Shown piece after piece: positions 7,798 to 17,168 of a stretch of 64,000 nt of DNA. Position 1 is the first letter of the stretch; every line of letters begins with the position of its first letter. The DNA is from Nitratireductor indicus C115 (lineage in GTDB: Bacteria; Pseudomonadota; Alphaproteobacteria; Rhizobiales; Rhizobiaceae). The stretch spans positions 372,001 to 436,000 of the forward strand of contig NZ_AMSI01000001.1 in the NCBI RefSeq assembly GCF_000300515.1, given 5' to 3'. The translations under genes and the position numbers were made by a program. The notes under the pieces are model-generated. The model saw only the letters and a list, made by a program, of their open reading frames with translations, searched no databases and was not told the origin of the DNA.

Positions 7798-10700
7798 ATG
7801 AACAACAAGCGTTCCTATCTGGATAACATCAATGCAGGCCGCCGCCGCCGTCCCAGCCCGGACGAATCACTGGATCACATCAGCAGAACGCTCGATCAGC
7901 TCGAGAACAGGCTCGACCGTGCCCGCAGCCCACGCGATCCCTGGGAAGAGGAAAACGAGGTTGCCCGGCGCTTCCAGCGCCTTTCCGACAACATTGCCGA
8001 GCCTTATACTCGTCCGGTTGCCCGCCCCGCTCCATCCTCGCGCGCTTCGCTCGAACGTGCCGCTCGTGAACTGGAACGCAGTCGGCAGCAGGAATTCGAA
8101 GTCACATCTATCGGCAACATCGCCAGCGAGCTCAAGACACTTCGCCATGATCTGCGTGAGGTTATGCGGTCAGGCCTGTCAGGCGAGTTCGAAACCCTCC
8201 GCCGTGAGCTCGCCGGCATCATGGCAGCGGTACCCAACACGGCGCTCAGCAGCGAACTGGTGGTTGAATTCGAGCGCCTTTCCCAGGCAATCGCCCAGCT
8301 CTCCGAACGTGGTGACGACCGCAACGTCAAGATGCTGCGCCTCGAAATGGAGGAGCTCAAGTCTTCCATCGGAGCGCTGGCACGCGAGGAGACCTTGCAG
8401 GCTGTTGATCGCCGCTGGGACATGCTGGACGACCGCTGGAACGCGTTCGAAGGCCGTATTTCAGAGAGCCTGCGCAGCCCTGACGCAGCTTTCGACATGC
8501 TGCACCAGCGCCTGGAGGATATCGGCAACGCCATCAACAGCCTGCCGGATTCGCTTTCGCTTCACTCGCTTGAGGAGCGCGTCCGCACTCTTGCCGGCGC
8601 GCTTGACCAGCTCGTCAGCCGCAAGTCCGCCGGCAATGCCGAACTGTACGCGTCGCTGGACGAGCGCCTCGACGAGATCTCCCGGGCGATTGCCGCATCG
8701 GCGCGTCGCCCCGAGGTCGCCTCCATCGACCCGCAGCCCTTCGAGCGCATCGAGGCTCGCATTTCAACGTTGGCCAATCAGGTCGCAGAGGTTCTGGAAG
8801 ACCGTGCGGGCGGGCAGGCGGTTGATCGTCTGGGCAATCAGATGGCGGAGCTGTCGCGCCGGGTCGACGATATCGCTCAGCGCATAGATCTGCCTGAACA
8901 GATGGTTGAGCGGCTTGCGGGCAAGATTGCTGAACTGGCGGAGCGCCTGGACACGACCCCCCAGTCACAGGCAGCCGAAATGATGCTGCACGGCCTTGAA
9001 GGCCGGCTTGCGCATCTCTCGCAGCTGATCGAGCAGCGTCAGGACGACGCGAGCGAGTTGGGACGCAATCTGGCCCACGATCTGGAGCAGCGTCTGCAGG
9101 AAATCACTGCTCGTTTGGATGAGCGCGCCAGTTTTGTGCCCGACCAGTCCGGCATCATGGCGAGCATCGATGCCCGGTTCAACGAGCTAGCGGCCCATCT
9201 GGCTCATAGCATCAACGAGCCTCAGAGCTCGACTGCGCTGCGCAGCCTCGAAATGCGCCTGGAAGACATCTCGTCGCGTCTGCATGAATCCTCCGCATCG
9301 GCTTCCACCGTTGCGCCGGAGATGATCCAGAATCTGGAAGCTCAGGTGAAGAGCCTCTCTGAGCACCTTTCGCGCCCGAGTGCTGAAATGCCCGAGTTCG
9401 AGGATATCGGCCCGCGGCTGCAGAACATCGAGCGCTCGATCCATGAAAATCGCACGGCTGTGCTTGAGGCCGCACGCCAGGCTGCTGCGCAGGCTGTGAA
9501 CGCGCTCGGAAATTCGGCTTCCACAGGTGAAGTCGATGAGCGTCTGCGCGACGAATTGAAGGCGCTGGAAACGCTTACCCGTAAATCCGACGAGCGCAAT
9601 ACAAAGACGTTTGAAGCCATTCACGACACGCTTCTCAAGATCGTCGACCGCTTGGGGGCCGTCGAAGGCACTGCGCGTGCCGGTGCAGTCGCTACCTCCG
9701 CAGCCAAGATCGCCGTTCAAGAGGTGCCGTCCATAGAGCCTTCGGAAGAAGCCGCGGTGATGCTGCCCGTCGACAAGGGACCTGCTCCCATGCCGCGTTC
9801 ACCGGCAGAAGCCGCAGCTGCTGCCGCGCGTGCTGCGATGGACGAGGATGGGGAAATCGATGAGGTCGAGGTCGAAAAGCCCTCACTTCTGGGTGGCTTG
9901 TCGCGCAAGCTTGCCAGCCGTCGCGCTAAACCCGTTTCTGATGCCGTCGTTGTGGAGGAACGCGCCGAGCCAGAAGTTTCCGCGGCTACGGAAACTGTCG
10001 AGATCGATATGGACCGGATCAATGAGCCGCTTGAGCCGGGCACCGGAGCACCGGATCTCAATGCAATTATGCGCCGCGTTCGTGACGAGAAGAAGAGCCC
10101 CGCGCGCGAAGGCAACGACGCAGCAAAGTCGGATTTCATTGCCGCTGCGCGCCGTGCCGCGCAAGCTGCTGCTGCAGAGGCTGAAATTCTCAAGAAGCGC
10201 CAGGAAGAAAAGGCCGACACGTCTGGGCGTTTCGGTCTTGGCAAGTTGCTCAAGCGTTCGCGCAAGCCGCTGGTTGTGGCGTTGGGGGCGGGCATTGCCG
10301 TTACCGGCGGGTACGAGCTCAGCAAGGCATACCTGTCCGAGAGCACGGCGATTTCATCGCTCGCCTCTATCGAGAAGCCCGCAGCTCTTGAGCCTGCAGA
10401 ACTGGATCAGGTTGCTACTGGCAGCATTGCTAAACTCGCGCCAGAGCGCCAGGTGCGCGTTGTTGATGACGAGCCGGCTGAAGAGGCGGTGGTCGACACG
10501 TTGGCAACGATGCATGCGCAGGATGCAGAAGCGATCCTTGAGGCATCTACAGGTAAATTCGAAGAGCGCTTCGGTGAGCAGAATGGCGTGCAAAAGCCTC
10601 TTGCTTTCACGCCTGCTCAGGAGATGGCTGCAGAAAAGGTTGCAATCGAAACGATTGCACCGGATGCCGGCCCGGTTGCTTTGCGGGAGGCTGCTGCCGG

Positions 10701-11517
10701 TGGTGATCCCAAGGCATTCTTCGAGATCGCAAACCGATATATGGATGGCCAGGGCGGTGCCGTCGATCCGGCCAAGGCCATCGAATGGTACACCAAGGCC
10801 GCCGATGCCGGTTTCGCGCCTGCCCAATCTCGCCTCGGCGATATCTATCAGAAGGGAATCGGCATAGACCGCGATCCCGCCAAGGCAAAGATGTGGTTCC
10901 AGCTTGCGGCCGAACAGGGCAACGCCAGCGCCATGCACAATCTGGGCGTCCTGTTTGCCATGGGCGCCACCGGTGAAACGGATAACCAGTCAGCCGCCCG
11001 CTGGTTCCTGGAAGCTGCCGAGCACGGCGTCACGGACAGTCAGTTCAATCTGGGCATTCTTGCCGCCAAGGGTATGGGCACCAAGCAGGACCTGACGGAA
11101 GCCTATAAATGGTTCGATCTCGTGGCGCGCAGCGGTGACAAGGATGCTGCGGCAAAGCGTGACGAGGTGGCCGCGAACATGTCGCCGGAGCTTCTCAAGC
11201 AGGGCAAGGACAAGGCGCTTCTGTGGAAGCCTAAGCCGGTTGATCCGGCGGTCAACCTTGTCGACATCCCAGATGCCTGGCGCACTGCGCCCGAGGCGAC
11301 GGCCAGCGTCGACATGAGGAAGGCGATCACCAACATCCAGCTTATCCTCAACAAGGAAGGCTTTGATGCCGGAACGCCGGACGGGCTGATGGGCGCCAAG
11401 ACGAAGGCTGCTATCTCCGCATTTCAGAAAGCCAGTGGCATGAAGCCGACCGGCGAAGTGGATGAGGCTCTGGTGCGCGCGCTTCTGGAGCGCAACAAAG
11501 CGGCGACCGGAACGTAA
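7798..11517 (+). CDS. podJ: polar organelle development protein PodJ-like (coiled coil, one membrane span, Sel1 repeats, peptidoglycan-binding domain)
   Basis: Protein of 1239 residues with the architecture of PodJ, the polarity scaffold that marks the new pole in alphaproteobacteria. Residues 1-670 are mostly heptad-rich coiled coil with many ELA, LEERL and RLDE segments. Residues 670-815 are Ala/Glu/Pro-rich and charged. A single membrane span (KPLVVALGAGIAVTGGYELS, about 822-841) follows a basic KLLKRSRK stop. The C-terminal part has at least four Sel1/TPR-like repeats (about 965-1120: AFFEIANRYMDGQGG, AQSRLGDIYQKGIG, AMHNLGVLFAMGA, SQFNLGILAAKGMG). A PG_binding_1 domain ends the chain (about 1180-1235: LILNKEGFDAGTPDGLMGAKT). 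The ATG has AAGGCGGGCG ahead of it. The coiled-coil part should be cytoplasmic and the Sel1/peptidoglycan part periplasmic. It is monocistronic. Confidence 0.85.
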   Translation: MNNKRSYLDNINAGRRRRPSPDESLDHISRTLDQLENRLDRARSPRDPWEEENEVARRFQRLSDNIAEPYTRPVARPAPSSRASLERAARELERSRQQEFEVTSIGNIASELKTLRHDLREVMRSGLSGEFETLRRELAGIMAAVPNTALSSELVVEFERLSQAIAQLSERGDDRNVKMLRLEMEELKSSIGALAREETLQAVDRRWDMLDDRWNAFEGRISESLRSPDAAFDMLHQRLEDIGNAINSLPDSLSLHSLEERVRTLAGALDQLVSRKSAGNAELYASLDERLDEISRAIAASARRPEVASIDPQPFERIEARISTLANQVAEVLEDRAGGQAVDRLGNQMAELSRRVDDIAQRIDLPEQMVERLAGKIAELAERLDTTPQSQAAEMMLHGLEGRLAHLSQLIEQRQDDASELGRNLAHDLEQRLQEITARLDERASFVPDQSGIMASIDARFNELAAHLAHSINEPQSSTALRSLEMRLEDISSRLHESSASASTVAPEMIQNLEAQVKSLSEHLSRPSAEMPEFEDIGPRLQNIERSIHENRTAVLEAARQAAAQAVNALGNSASTGEVDERLRDELKALETLTRKSDERNTKTFEAIHDTLLKIVDRLGAVEGTARAGAVATSAAKIAVQEVPSIEPSEEAAVMLPVDKGPAPMPRSPAEAAAAAARAAMDEDGEIDEVEVEKPSLLGGLSRKLASRRAKPVSDAVVVEERAEPEVSAATETVEIDMDRINEPLEPGTGAPDLNAIMRRVRDEKKSPAREGNDAAKSDFIAAARRAAQAAAAEAEILKKRQEEKADTSGRFGLGKLLKRSRKPLVVALGAGIAVTGGYELSKAYLSESTAISSLASIEKPAALEPAELDQVATGSIAKLAPERQVRVVDDEPAEEAVVDTLATMHAQDAEAILEASTGKFEERFGEQNGVQKPLAFTPAQEMAAEKVAIETIAPDAGPVALREAAAGGDPKAFFEIANRYMDGQGGAVDPAKAIEWYTKAADAGFAPAQSRLGDIYQKGIGIDRDPAKAKMWFQLAAEQGNASAMHNLGVLFAMGATGETDNQSAARWFLEAAEHGVTDSQFNLGILAAKGMGTKQDLTEAYKWFDLVARSGDKDAAAKRDEVAANMSPELLKQGKDKALLWKPKPVDPAVNLVDIPDAWRTAPEATASVDMRKAITNIQLILNKEGFDAGTPDGLMGAKTKAAISAFQKASGMKPTGEVDEALVRALLERNKAATGT

Positions 11518-11708
11518 TTCTACCCGTTTTGCGAGCATTGCGGTGCAAATCCTGCCCGGTGGGAGCTTCGTCGGGCAAGTGCTTCAAACTTTTCCGCATT
11601 TTGTGGCCTGATGGTTTGACTTCGCCATGATCAGGGCGCAGAAGGGGAGGCAGTCTTAAGTCTTCCACAAGACCTGGCGCGCAAGGCGTCGGTCTCGCAA
11701 TCATTCGG

Positions 11709-12638
11709 GTGCCGCGGGTGGGTATCTATCTTCCCATCGCTGAAATGTCCGTCAATGTCTTCGTGCTGCTTGCCATGGGCGGCGCGGTGGGCTTTCTCTC
11801 CGGTATGTTCGGGGTCGGAGGCGGATTCCTGATCACACCCTTGCTGATTTTCTACAACATTCCACCCAGCATTGCGGTTGCCACCGGCGCCAATCAGGTG
11901 ATCGCCTCGTCCTTCTCGGGCGCGCTTGCGCATTTCAAGCGCAAGTCGCTCGACGTGAAGCTTGGAACGGTGCTTCTCGCCGGTGGCATCGTGGGGGCCT
12001 CTCTGGGTGCCGTCGTCTTTGCTTATCTGCGCCGGCTGGGCCAGCTCGACCTGATCGTCTCGCTGCTTTATGTCGCGTTTCTGGGCGTGGTCGGCGGGCT
12101 GATGCTGCTTGAGAGCGTGAATGCCATGCGCCGTTCGCGTAGCGGCGAGAGCATATCGCTGCGCAAGCCCGGCCAGCACAACTGGATTCACCGCCTTCCC
12201 CTGAAGATGCGCTTTCGCGCGTCGAAGCTCTTTGTCAGCGTCATACCCGTCCTGGCGCTCGGCGCCTTCATCGGCTTTCTGGCATCGATCATGGGTGTGG
12301 GCGGCGGTTTCATCATGGTCCCGGCGCTGATTTATCTGCTCAAGGTGCCCACCAACGTCGTTATCGGCACTTCGCTGTTCCAGATCATTTTTGTCGCCGC
12401 TTTCACCACGATCATCCATTCGACGGCCAACCAGACGGTGGATGTGGTCCTGGCGTTTTTGTTGATGGTCGGCGGCGTTGCCGGCGCCCAGTATGGTGCG
12501 CGGGTCGGCCAGCGGCTGCGCGGCGAGCAGTTGCGTGCATTGCTTGCAATGCTTGTGCTTGCCGTTGCGATCCGGCTCGCATTCGATCTCTTCGTGCGCC
12601 CCGAAAGCGTGTATTCCCTGTCGATGGGAGGGGCTTGA
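11709..12638 (+). CDS. sulfite exporter TauE/SafE family membrane protein
   Basis: Hydrophobic protein of 309 residues with about eight membrane segments and the duplicated TauE/SafE signature: GFLSGMFGVGGGFLITPLL in the first half and GFLASIMGVGGGFIMVPAL in the second. Members export organosulfur anions such as sulfite or sulfoacetate, but the substrate here is not shown by the sequence. The start is taken as GTG at 11709; a second in-frame GTG at 11718 would shorten the protein by three residues. Its stop codon lies just before the ATG of the next gene, so the two are translationally linked. Confidence 0.88.
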   Translation: MPRVGIYLPIAEMSVNVFVLLAMGGAVGFLSGMFGVGGGFLITPLLIFYNIPPSIAVATGANQVIASSFSGALAHFKRKSLDVKLGTVLLAGGIVGASLGAVVFAYLRRLGQLDLIVSLLYVAFLGVVGGLMLLESVNAMRRSRSGESISLRKPGQHNWIHRLPLKMRFRASKLFVSVIPVLALGAFIGFLASIMGVGGGFIMVPALIYLLKVPTNVVIGTSLFQIIFVAAFTTIIHSTANQTVDVVLAFLLMVGGVAGAQYGARVGQRLRGEQLRALLAMLVLAVAIRLAFDLFVRPESVYSLSMGGA

Positions 12639-12640
12639 GC

Positions 12641-13429
12641 ATGCGGGTGATGGCTCTTCTTCACGCAAGCGCGCTGCTCGCTCTGCTGCCTGTCGCTTTC
12701 GCCCGTGCGCAGGAGGGCAGCCCGGAGAATATCCAGATCGGTCTGTCGACCGACCGCGTTTCGATCACTTCGGATTTCTCAGGTGCCGAACTCACAATTT
12801 TCGGCGCGCTCGACAATGCCGATCCGTTGATCGCCCGGCAGGGGCGCTATGATGTGGTGGTGGTTCTGGAAGGCCCTTCGCGGCCGGTGATGGTGCGCAA
12901 GAAGACGCGCGTCCTGGGCGTCTGGGTCAACACCCAGTCGGAAATCTTCCGCGATGTCCCCGAATCCTATTCGATGGCCCTGACACGCGCGCCGCAGGAC
13001 ATCACGGATCCCGGCGGTTATCGTCAGCTTGCGCTCGGCCCCGCAAACATTCACCTGCAGCCGCTCGACCCTGAAGGCGACCCCAAGACGATTGAGGAGT
13101 TTTCGGCAGCTCTACGGGATCGCAAGGAGGCAACGGGCCTTTATTCGGTGCGGGTGGGGGGCGTTCAGTTCCTGTCGCAAAGCCTGTTTCGCGCCAAGCT
13201 CACGCTTGCGCCCAATGTCGCGGTTGGCACGCATCGCGCGCGCGCCTTTCTGTTTCGCAACGGCATGTTCCTGCGCGAAACTTCCGCGCAGCTGACCATC
13301 CGCAAGGCCGGCCTCGAACAGCGGCTTTACGAGTTCGCCCAGGACCATGGAACGATCTACGGCATTATCGCCGTGCTGATTGCCATCGTCACCGGCTGGC
13401 TTGGCCGGATGATTTTCCGCAAGGACTGA
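12641..13429 (+). CDS. TIGR02186 family (alphaproteobacterial transmembrane) protein
   Basis: Protein of 262 residues. An N-terminal signal peptide (hydrophobic LLHASALLALLPVAFARAQ) is followed by a periplasmic domain opening with IQIGLSTDRVSITSDFSGAELTIFGAL, the hallmark of the TIGR02186 / Alph_Pro_TM family. One C-terminal membrane span (TIYGIIAVLIAIVTGWLGRMIF) ends the chain. The ATG at 12641 is preferred over an in-frame TTG six bases upstream because GGGAGGGG precedes it at good spacing. The family is commonly encoded next to a TauE/SafE exporter, as here, so it is probably an exporter partner. No biochemical role is known to me. Confidence 0.82.
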   Translation: MRVMALLHASALLALLPVAFARAQEGSPENIQIGLSTDRVSITSDFSGAELTIFGALDNADPLIARQGRYDVVVVLEGPSRPVMVRKKTRVLGVWVNTQSEIFRDVPESYSMALTRAPQDITDPGGYRQLALGPANIHLQPLDPEGDPKTIEEFSAALRDRKEATGLYSVRVGGVQFLSQSLFRAKLTLAPNVAVGTHRARAFLFRNGMFLRETSAQLTIRKAGLEQRLYEFAQDHGTIYGIIAVLIAIVTGWLGRMIFRKD

Positions 13430-13441
13430 TCGCAGAGCCCG

Positions 13442-14149
13442 TTAACGAAGCACGCTGCCGGCAATGGCATAGATGCCCTGGCGTCCGAGCATATAGGCCG
13501 TCATCGTCTCGCGGCTGAAGAGGCCGGCAAAGGCCTTGTCGAGCACATTCAGTGTTCCGGTCAGGCTGCCGAAGGCGGGCATGATAAGCCTGTTGCCATC
13601 GCACACGAAACAGGCGCTGCGCACTGCGCGCCCACGCCGCACGATGCGCGCGCCCGGGTGCAGATGGCCGGCGATCTCGCCGGGGGCTTTCCCGGGTGTC
13701 GGCTCATGACGAAAGACCAGCCCATCGAGCCCGATCTCCTGAGCCGTGCGGCCGGGCAGGCCGGCTGGCGGTGCAGGATCGTGGTTGCCGGCGATCCAGT
13801 ACCATTCGCGTCCCGTCATCATGGCGCCAAGGCGCTCGCGAAAGGGTTCCGGCATTTCCGCTGCCCCGTCGCCGTCATGGAAACTGTCGCCGAGGCTAAT
13901 CACCATTCGCGGGTCGTACTCGGCGATCACGCCCCACAAGCGGTCGAGCGTCGCCGCGGTGTCGTAAGGGGGGATGAGACGGCCGCGCCGCGCGAAGGCT
14001 GCCCCTTTCTCAAGGTGCAGATCTGAGACCACAAGCAGGTCCATCGTCGGGAAAAACAACACGCCGCGCCGATCACAGACGGCTTGAGACCCGGCGAGCC
14101 GGATCGTCAGGGCGCTGCTCACATCGCTTACGGGCGCAAGGCTGTTCAT
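13442..14149 (-). CDS. pdeM: ligase-associated DNA damage response phosphoesterase PdeM
   Basis: Calcineurin-like metallophosphoesterase of 235 residues, read as the MPE member of the Lhr/MPE/Exo/ligase repair set. All metal-ligand motifs are present in order: LVVSDLHLEKG (SDxH), SLGDSFHDG (GD), IAGNHD (GNHD) and GHLHPGA (GHxH). In the studied Pseudomonas homologue the enzyme is a manganese-dependent DNA nuclease, and that activity is transferred by homology. It follows the Lhr helicase by 3 nt, so it is translated from the same message. It converges on the TIGR02186 gene with a 12-nt gap. Confidence 0.88.
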   Translation of the reverse strand: MNSLAPVSDVSSALTIRLAGSQAVCDRRGVLFFPTMDLLVVSDLHLEKGAAFARRGRLIPPYDTAATLDRLWGVIAEYDPRMVISLGDSFHDGDGAAEMPEPFRERLGAMMTGREWYWIAGNHDPAPPAGLPGRTAQEIGLDGLVFRHEPTPGKAPGEIAGHLHPGARIVRRGRAVRSACFVCDGNRLIMPAFGSLTGTLNVLDKAFAGLFSRETMTAYMLGRQGIYAIAGSVLR

Positions 14150-14152
14150 GCG

Positions 14153-16693
14153 TTACTGCTTTCCCGTATCAAGGGCTTCCTGCATCAGTTCTTCGCCGGA
14201 AAGCTTCGACATCTCGCCCAGAAGGGCTTCGTTGGCATCGCCGGCAACGGCTTCCCGTCCGATTTCCAGCATGATGGGCACGGCGAGCGGCGAGATGCGC
14301 GTCAGTGCTTTATGCACGATTCGTCCGCGTATGCGCGACAGCATCTCGCCCAGTCTCCTGACATCGAGCAGGCCCTGTGCGGCATCGGACCAGGTTGCTT
14401 GCATCAGAATATGATCCGGTTCGTGGGCGCGCAGCACGTCATAGATGAGATCGGCAGACACCGTCACCTGCCGGCCTGTCTTCTCCTGTCCGGGATGCCG
14501 TTTCTCGACCAGGCCCGAAATCAGGGCGCAATTGCGGAAAGTACGCTTGAGAAGCCAGCTGTCGGCGATCCAGGCTTCCAGATCGTCGCCAAGCATGTCC
14601 TCGTCCATCAGTGCGGCAAGGCTCAGCGATCCGTCGCGCAGCATCGCGCCCATGTCGTTCAGGCCCCAGACGGCGATGGCGTAGTCATTGGCAACGAAGC
14701 CGAGCGGGTGGGCGCCGGCCCGCTCCAGGCGGCGCGTCAGAAGCATGCCGAGTGTCTGGTGGGCGAGCCTGCCTTCAAAGGGATAGAGCACCATGTAATG
14801 GCGGTCGCCACGCGGAAAGGTCTCCACGAGCAGGTCTTCCCGGCGCGGCAGGATCGATTTGTCCCGCTGGATTTCAAGCCAGTCGGCCACCTGTTCTGGC
14901 AGCGCCTTCCAGCGCTTCGGGTCAGCGAGTATCGCCCGCACCTCCGCAGCCAGATAGGTTGAGAGCGGAAACTTGCCTCCCGCATAATAGGGCACTTTGG
15001 CATCGTCTCCGCCGCCGTTCGAGACATAGCATTCGTTTTCGCGAATACCCTCGAAACGCAGCACCCGCCCTGAAAATAGAAAGGTGTCGCCGGGCACCAG
15101 TGTTTCGAGGAAATATTCCTCCACCTTGCCCAGAACCTGGCCGCCGCGGGCTGCCCCGCCGCGTCCGCGCCGCACCATGCGGATGTTCAGCATGGGGGAT
15201 TCCACGATTGTGCCGACGTTGAGCCGGTACTGCTGGGCGAAGCGCGGGTGGGAAATTCGCCACAAGCCGTCCTTCGTCTGGCGGATGCGGGCATAGCGTT
15301 CATAGCTCTTCAGTGCATAGCCGCCCGTTGCCACGAAATCCACGATGCGGTCGAAAGTCGTCTGTTTAAGCCCGACATAAGGCGCCGCGCTGGTGACTTC
15401 GCCATAAAGCATGTCGGCGTTGAAGGGAGCGGCACATGCCGTGCCCAGAACATGCTGCGCAAGCACGTCGAGCGCGCCTTCCACCAATGGTGGCGTGTCC
15501 TGCGCGCCCAGATAATTCGCCTCCAGCGCGGCGCGGCACTCCATCACCTCGAAGCGGTTCGCGGGAACCAGGATCGCCCGGCTTGGCTCGTCCATGCGGT
15601 GGTTGGAGCGGCCGATGCGTTGGGCGAGGCGGCTTGCTCCCTTCGGTGCGCCCACATGCACAACCAGATCGACATCGCCCCAGTCGATGCCGAGATCGAG
15701 CGTCGAAGTGGCGACGATCGCGCGCAGGCTGTTCGTCTCCATCGCTTTTTCCACCTTGCGGCGCTGCCCGACATCGAGCGAGCCATGATGAAGAGCGATT
15801 GGCAGATTGTCTTCATTGGTGCGCCATAACTCGCGAAACAGCAATTCGGCCTGGCTGCGCGTGTTGACGAAGAGCAGGGTGGTGCGATGCGCCCTGATGG
15901 CTTCGTAGATCTTGGGGATCGCGTAGAGTGCGGAATGCCCGGCCCAGGGCACCCGATCCTCCGTTTCCAGAATGGTGATGTCGGGTTTTGCCCCCCCTGC
16001 CACAGTGACGATGTCGGCCATCGCGCCGGCTGACGTCTGGGGCACCAGCCAGCGGCGCAACTCATCCGGTTCCGCCACGGTTGCCGAAAGGCCTATCGTC
16101 TGTAGCTCGGGGCGCATGCGTCTCAGTCGGGCGAGCCCAAGCGAAAGAAGATGCCCGCGCTTGGAGATCACCAGCGAATGCAATTCATCGAGCACGACAT
16201 AGCGCAGATGCGAAAAGAACCGCTCTGCGTCCGGCGAGGCAATCAACAGGGCGAGTTGCTCCGGCGTGGTCAGCAGGATGTCGGGTGGTGCGTATTTCTG
16301 GCGCTGGCGTTTGTGCGTCGGCGTGTCGCCTGTGCGTGTCTCGATGCTGAGAGAAAGCCCCATCTCCGTAACGGGGATGTTGAGATTGCGCTCAATGTCG
16401 ACGGCAAGAGCCTTGAGTGGTGAGATGTAAAGCGTGTGCACTCCGCGCCGCGCCTCACCGGGTTTTGCTTTTGGCCGCTCTGCGATATCCGTCAGTGAAG
16501 GCAGAAAACCGGCGAGTGTCTTGCCCGCGCCCGTCGGTGCAATCAGAAGCGCGGAGCGCCCTGCCTGCGTTCTGGCCAGAAGCTCGAGTTGGTGTGCGCG
16601 CGGTTGCCAGCCGCGCGCGGCAAACCATTCGCTGAAGGGCGCTGGTAGGTATGGGGCGGCAATGCCGCCGGGAGCGTGTATCCGGTGTTCCAA
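14153..16693 (-). CDS. ligase-associated DNA damage response DEXH-box helicase (Lhr-core type)
   Basis: Superfamily 2 helicase of 846 residues with the Lhr-core layout. Motif I is IAPTGAGKTLAGF (about residue 52) and motif II is DELHS (about 168). Motif III-like GLSATVAEPDELRRWL, the NTRSQAE strand and the motif V-VI stretch TLDLGIDWGDVDL...RIGRSNHR follow, then the winged-helix and C-terminal domains of Lhr. The first codon is TTG: a stop codon lies two codons upstream and there is no ATG or GTG near the family N terminus (MEHRIHAPGG). It heads the leftward unit with pdeM. The matching exonuclease and ligase are encoded 1.6 kb away on the other strand, so the four-gene set is divided into two divergent parts. 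Confidence 0.92.
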   Translation of the reverse strand: MEHRIHAPGGIAAPYLPAPFSEWFAARGWQPRAHQLELLARTQAGRSALLIAPTGAGKTLAGFLPSLTDIAERPKAKPGEARRGVHTLYISPLKALAVDIERNLNIPVTEMGLSLSIETRTGDTPTHKRQRQKYAPPDILLTTPEQLALLIASPDAERFFSHLRYVVLDELHSLVISKRGHLLSLGLARLRRMRPELQTIGLSATVAEPDELRRWLVPQTSAGAMADIVTVAGGAKPDITILETEDRVPWAGHSALYAIPKIYEAIRAHRTTLLFVNTRSQAELLFRELWRTNEDNLPIALHHGSLDVGQRRKVEKAMETNSLRAIVATSTLDLGIDWGDVDLVVHVGAPKGASRLAQRIGRSNHRMDEPSRAILVPANRFEVMECRAALEANYLGAQDTPPLVEGALDVLAQHVLGTACAAPFNADMLYGEVTSAAPYVGLKQTTFDRIVDFVATGGYALKSYERYARIRQTKDGLWRISHPRFAQQYRLNVGTIVESPMLNIRMVRRGRGGAARGGQVLGKVEEYFLETLVPGDTFLFSGRVLRFEGIRENECYVSNGGGDDAKVPYYAGGKFPLSTYLAAEVRAILADPKRWKALPEQVADWLEIQRDKSILPRREDLLVETFPRGDRHYMVLYPFEGRLAHQTLGMLLTRRLERAGAHPLGFVANDYAIAVWGLNDMGAMLRDGSLSLAALMDEDMLGDDLEAWIADSWLLKRTFRNCALISGLVEKRHPGQEKTGRQVTVSADLIYDVLRAHEPDHILMQATWSDAAQGLLDVRRLGEMLSRIRGRIVHKALTRISPLAVPIMLEIGREAVAGDANEALLGEMSKLSGEELMQEALDTGKQ

Positions 16694-16721
16694 GATGGGT
16701 TAGAACTAAACCAGAACACAG

Positions 16722-16806
16722 CGCCCGCCAAGAGCCGTTTGCGATGGCGGGCGTAAGGAGATACGGCGTGAAAAAGCGATTGTTCAGCGGCTCACGGCGC
16801 GAGTGA
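16722..16806 (+). other. hairpin followed by a 12-codon ORF with a strong ribosome binding site
   Basis: A 9-bp perfect inverted repeat (CGCCCGCCA at 16722-16730, TGGCGGGCG at 16745-16753) is followed by AAGGAG, then GTG at 16768 opening a 12-codon frame that stops at 16806. The good ribosome site before so short a frame could mark the 5' remnant of a gene cut off by the adjoining AT-rich islet, or a small leader peptide. Nothing in the peptide (MKKRLFSGSRRE) identifies it. Confidence 0.3.
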
Positions 16807-16808
16807 AA

Positions 16809-17039
16809 TCAGTTTTTCTTGCACCTCTTGTAGGAAAACGTATGCACTCCGCGAAGTGTCCCTCGGAGTTTTACTCCAAACATGTTTTCGATGGCAGGTT
16901 TCTTTTGTTGGCCAAATCTGATCGCTTTGGTAACGCTCGGTTTTTGGCCAACGCAAAACTCACTTTTAGGTTTCGCATATGATGATTGAATGTTGATGAT
17001 GCTGACAAAAAAGATGGAAATAAATATGATATATCTCAT
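16809..17039 (-). CDS. small secreted basic protein, unknown family
   Basis: A 76-residue protein that I do not recognise. It has a clear signal peptide (MRYIIFISIFFVSIINIQSSYA) and a mature part of about 54 residues with roughly ten lysines, four arginines and only two acidic residues. The mature chain has two cysteines, one near its start (SEFCVG) and one at the end (YKRCKKN), which could pair in the periplasm. A near-perfect Shine-Dalgarno AGGAGGATATT stands right before the ATG, which supports real translation. The gene and the 130 nt upstream are AT-rich and use AT-ending codons, unlike every neighbour, which points to recent acquisition. It sits inside the DNA repair cluster, but no link is shown. 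Confidence 0.6.
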   Translation of the reverse strand: MRYIIFISIFFVSIINIQSSYAKPKSEFCVGQKPSVTKAIRFGQQKKPAIENMFGVKLRGTLRGVHTFSYKRCKKN

Positions 17040-17168
17040 AATATCCTCCTAAATCTGCAGGAGTTAAATCTCATAAATTTAATATAATGTCAAATATTCT
17101 TAAAATCGCCGGTATTATTATTTAAAATAAATAACGTATAAAATAACACTTATTATAAATTACATAAA

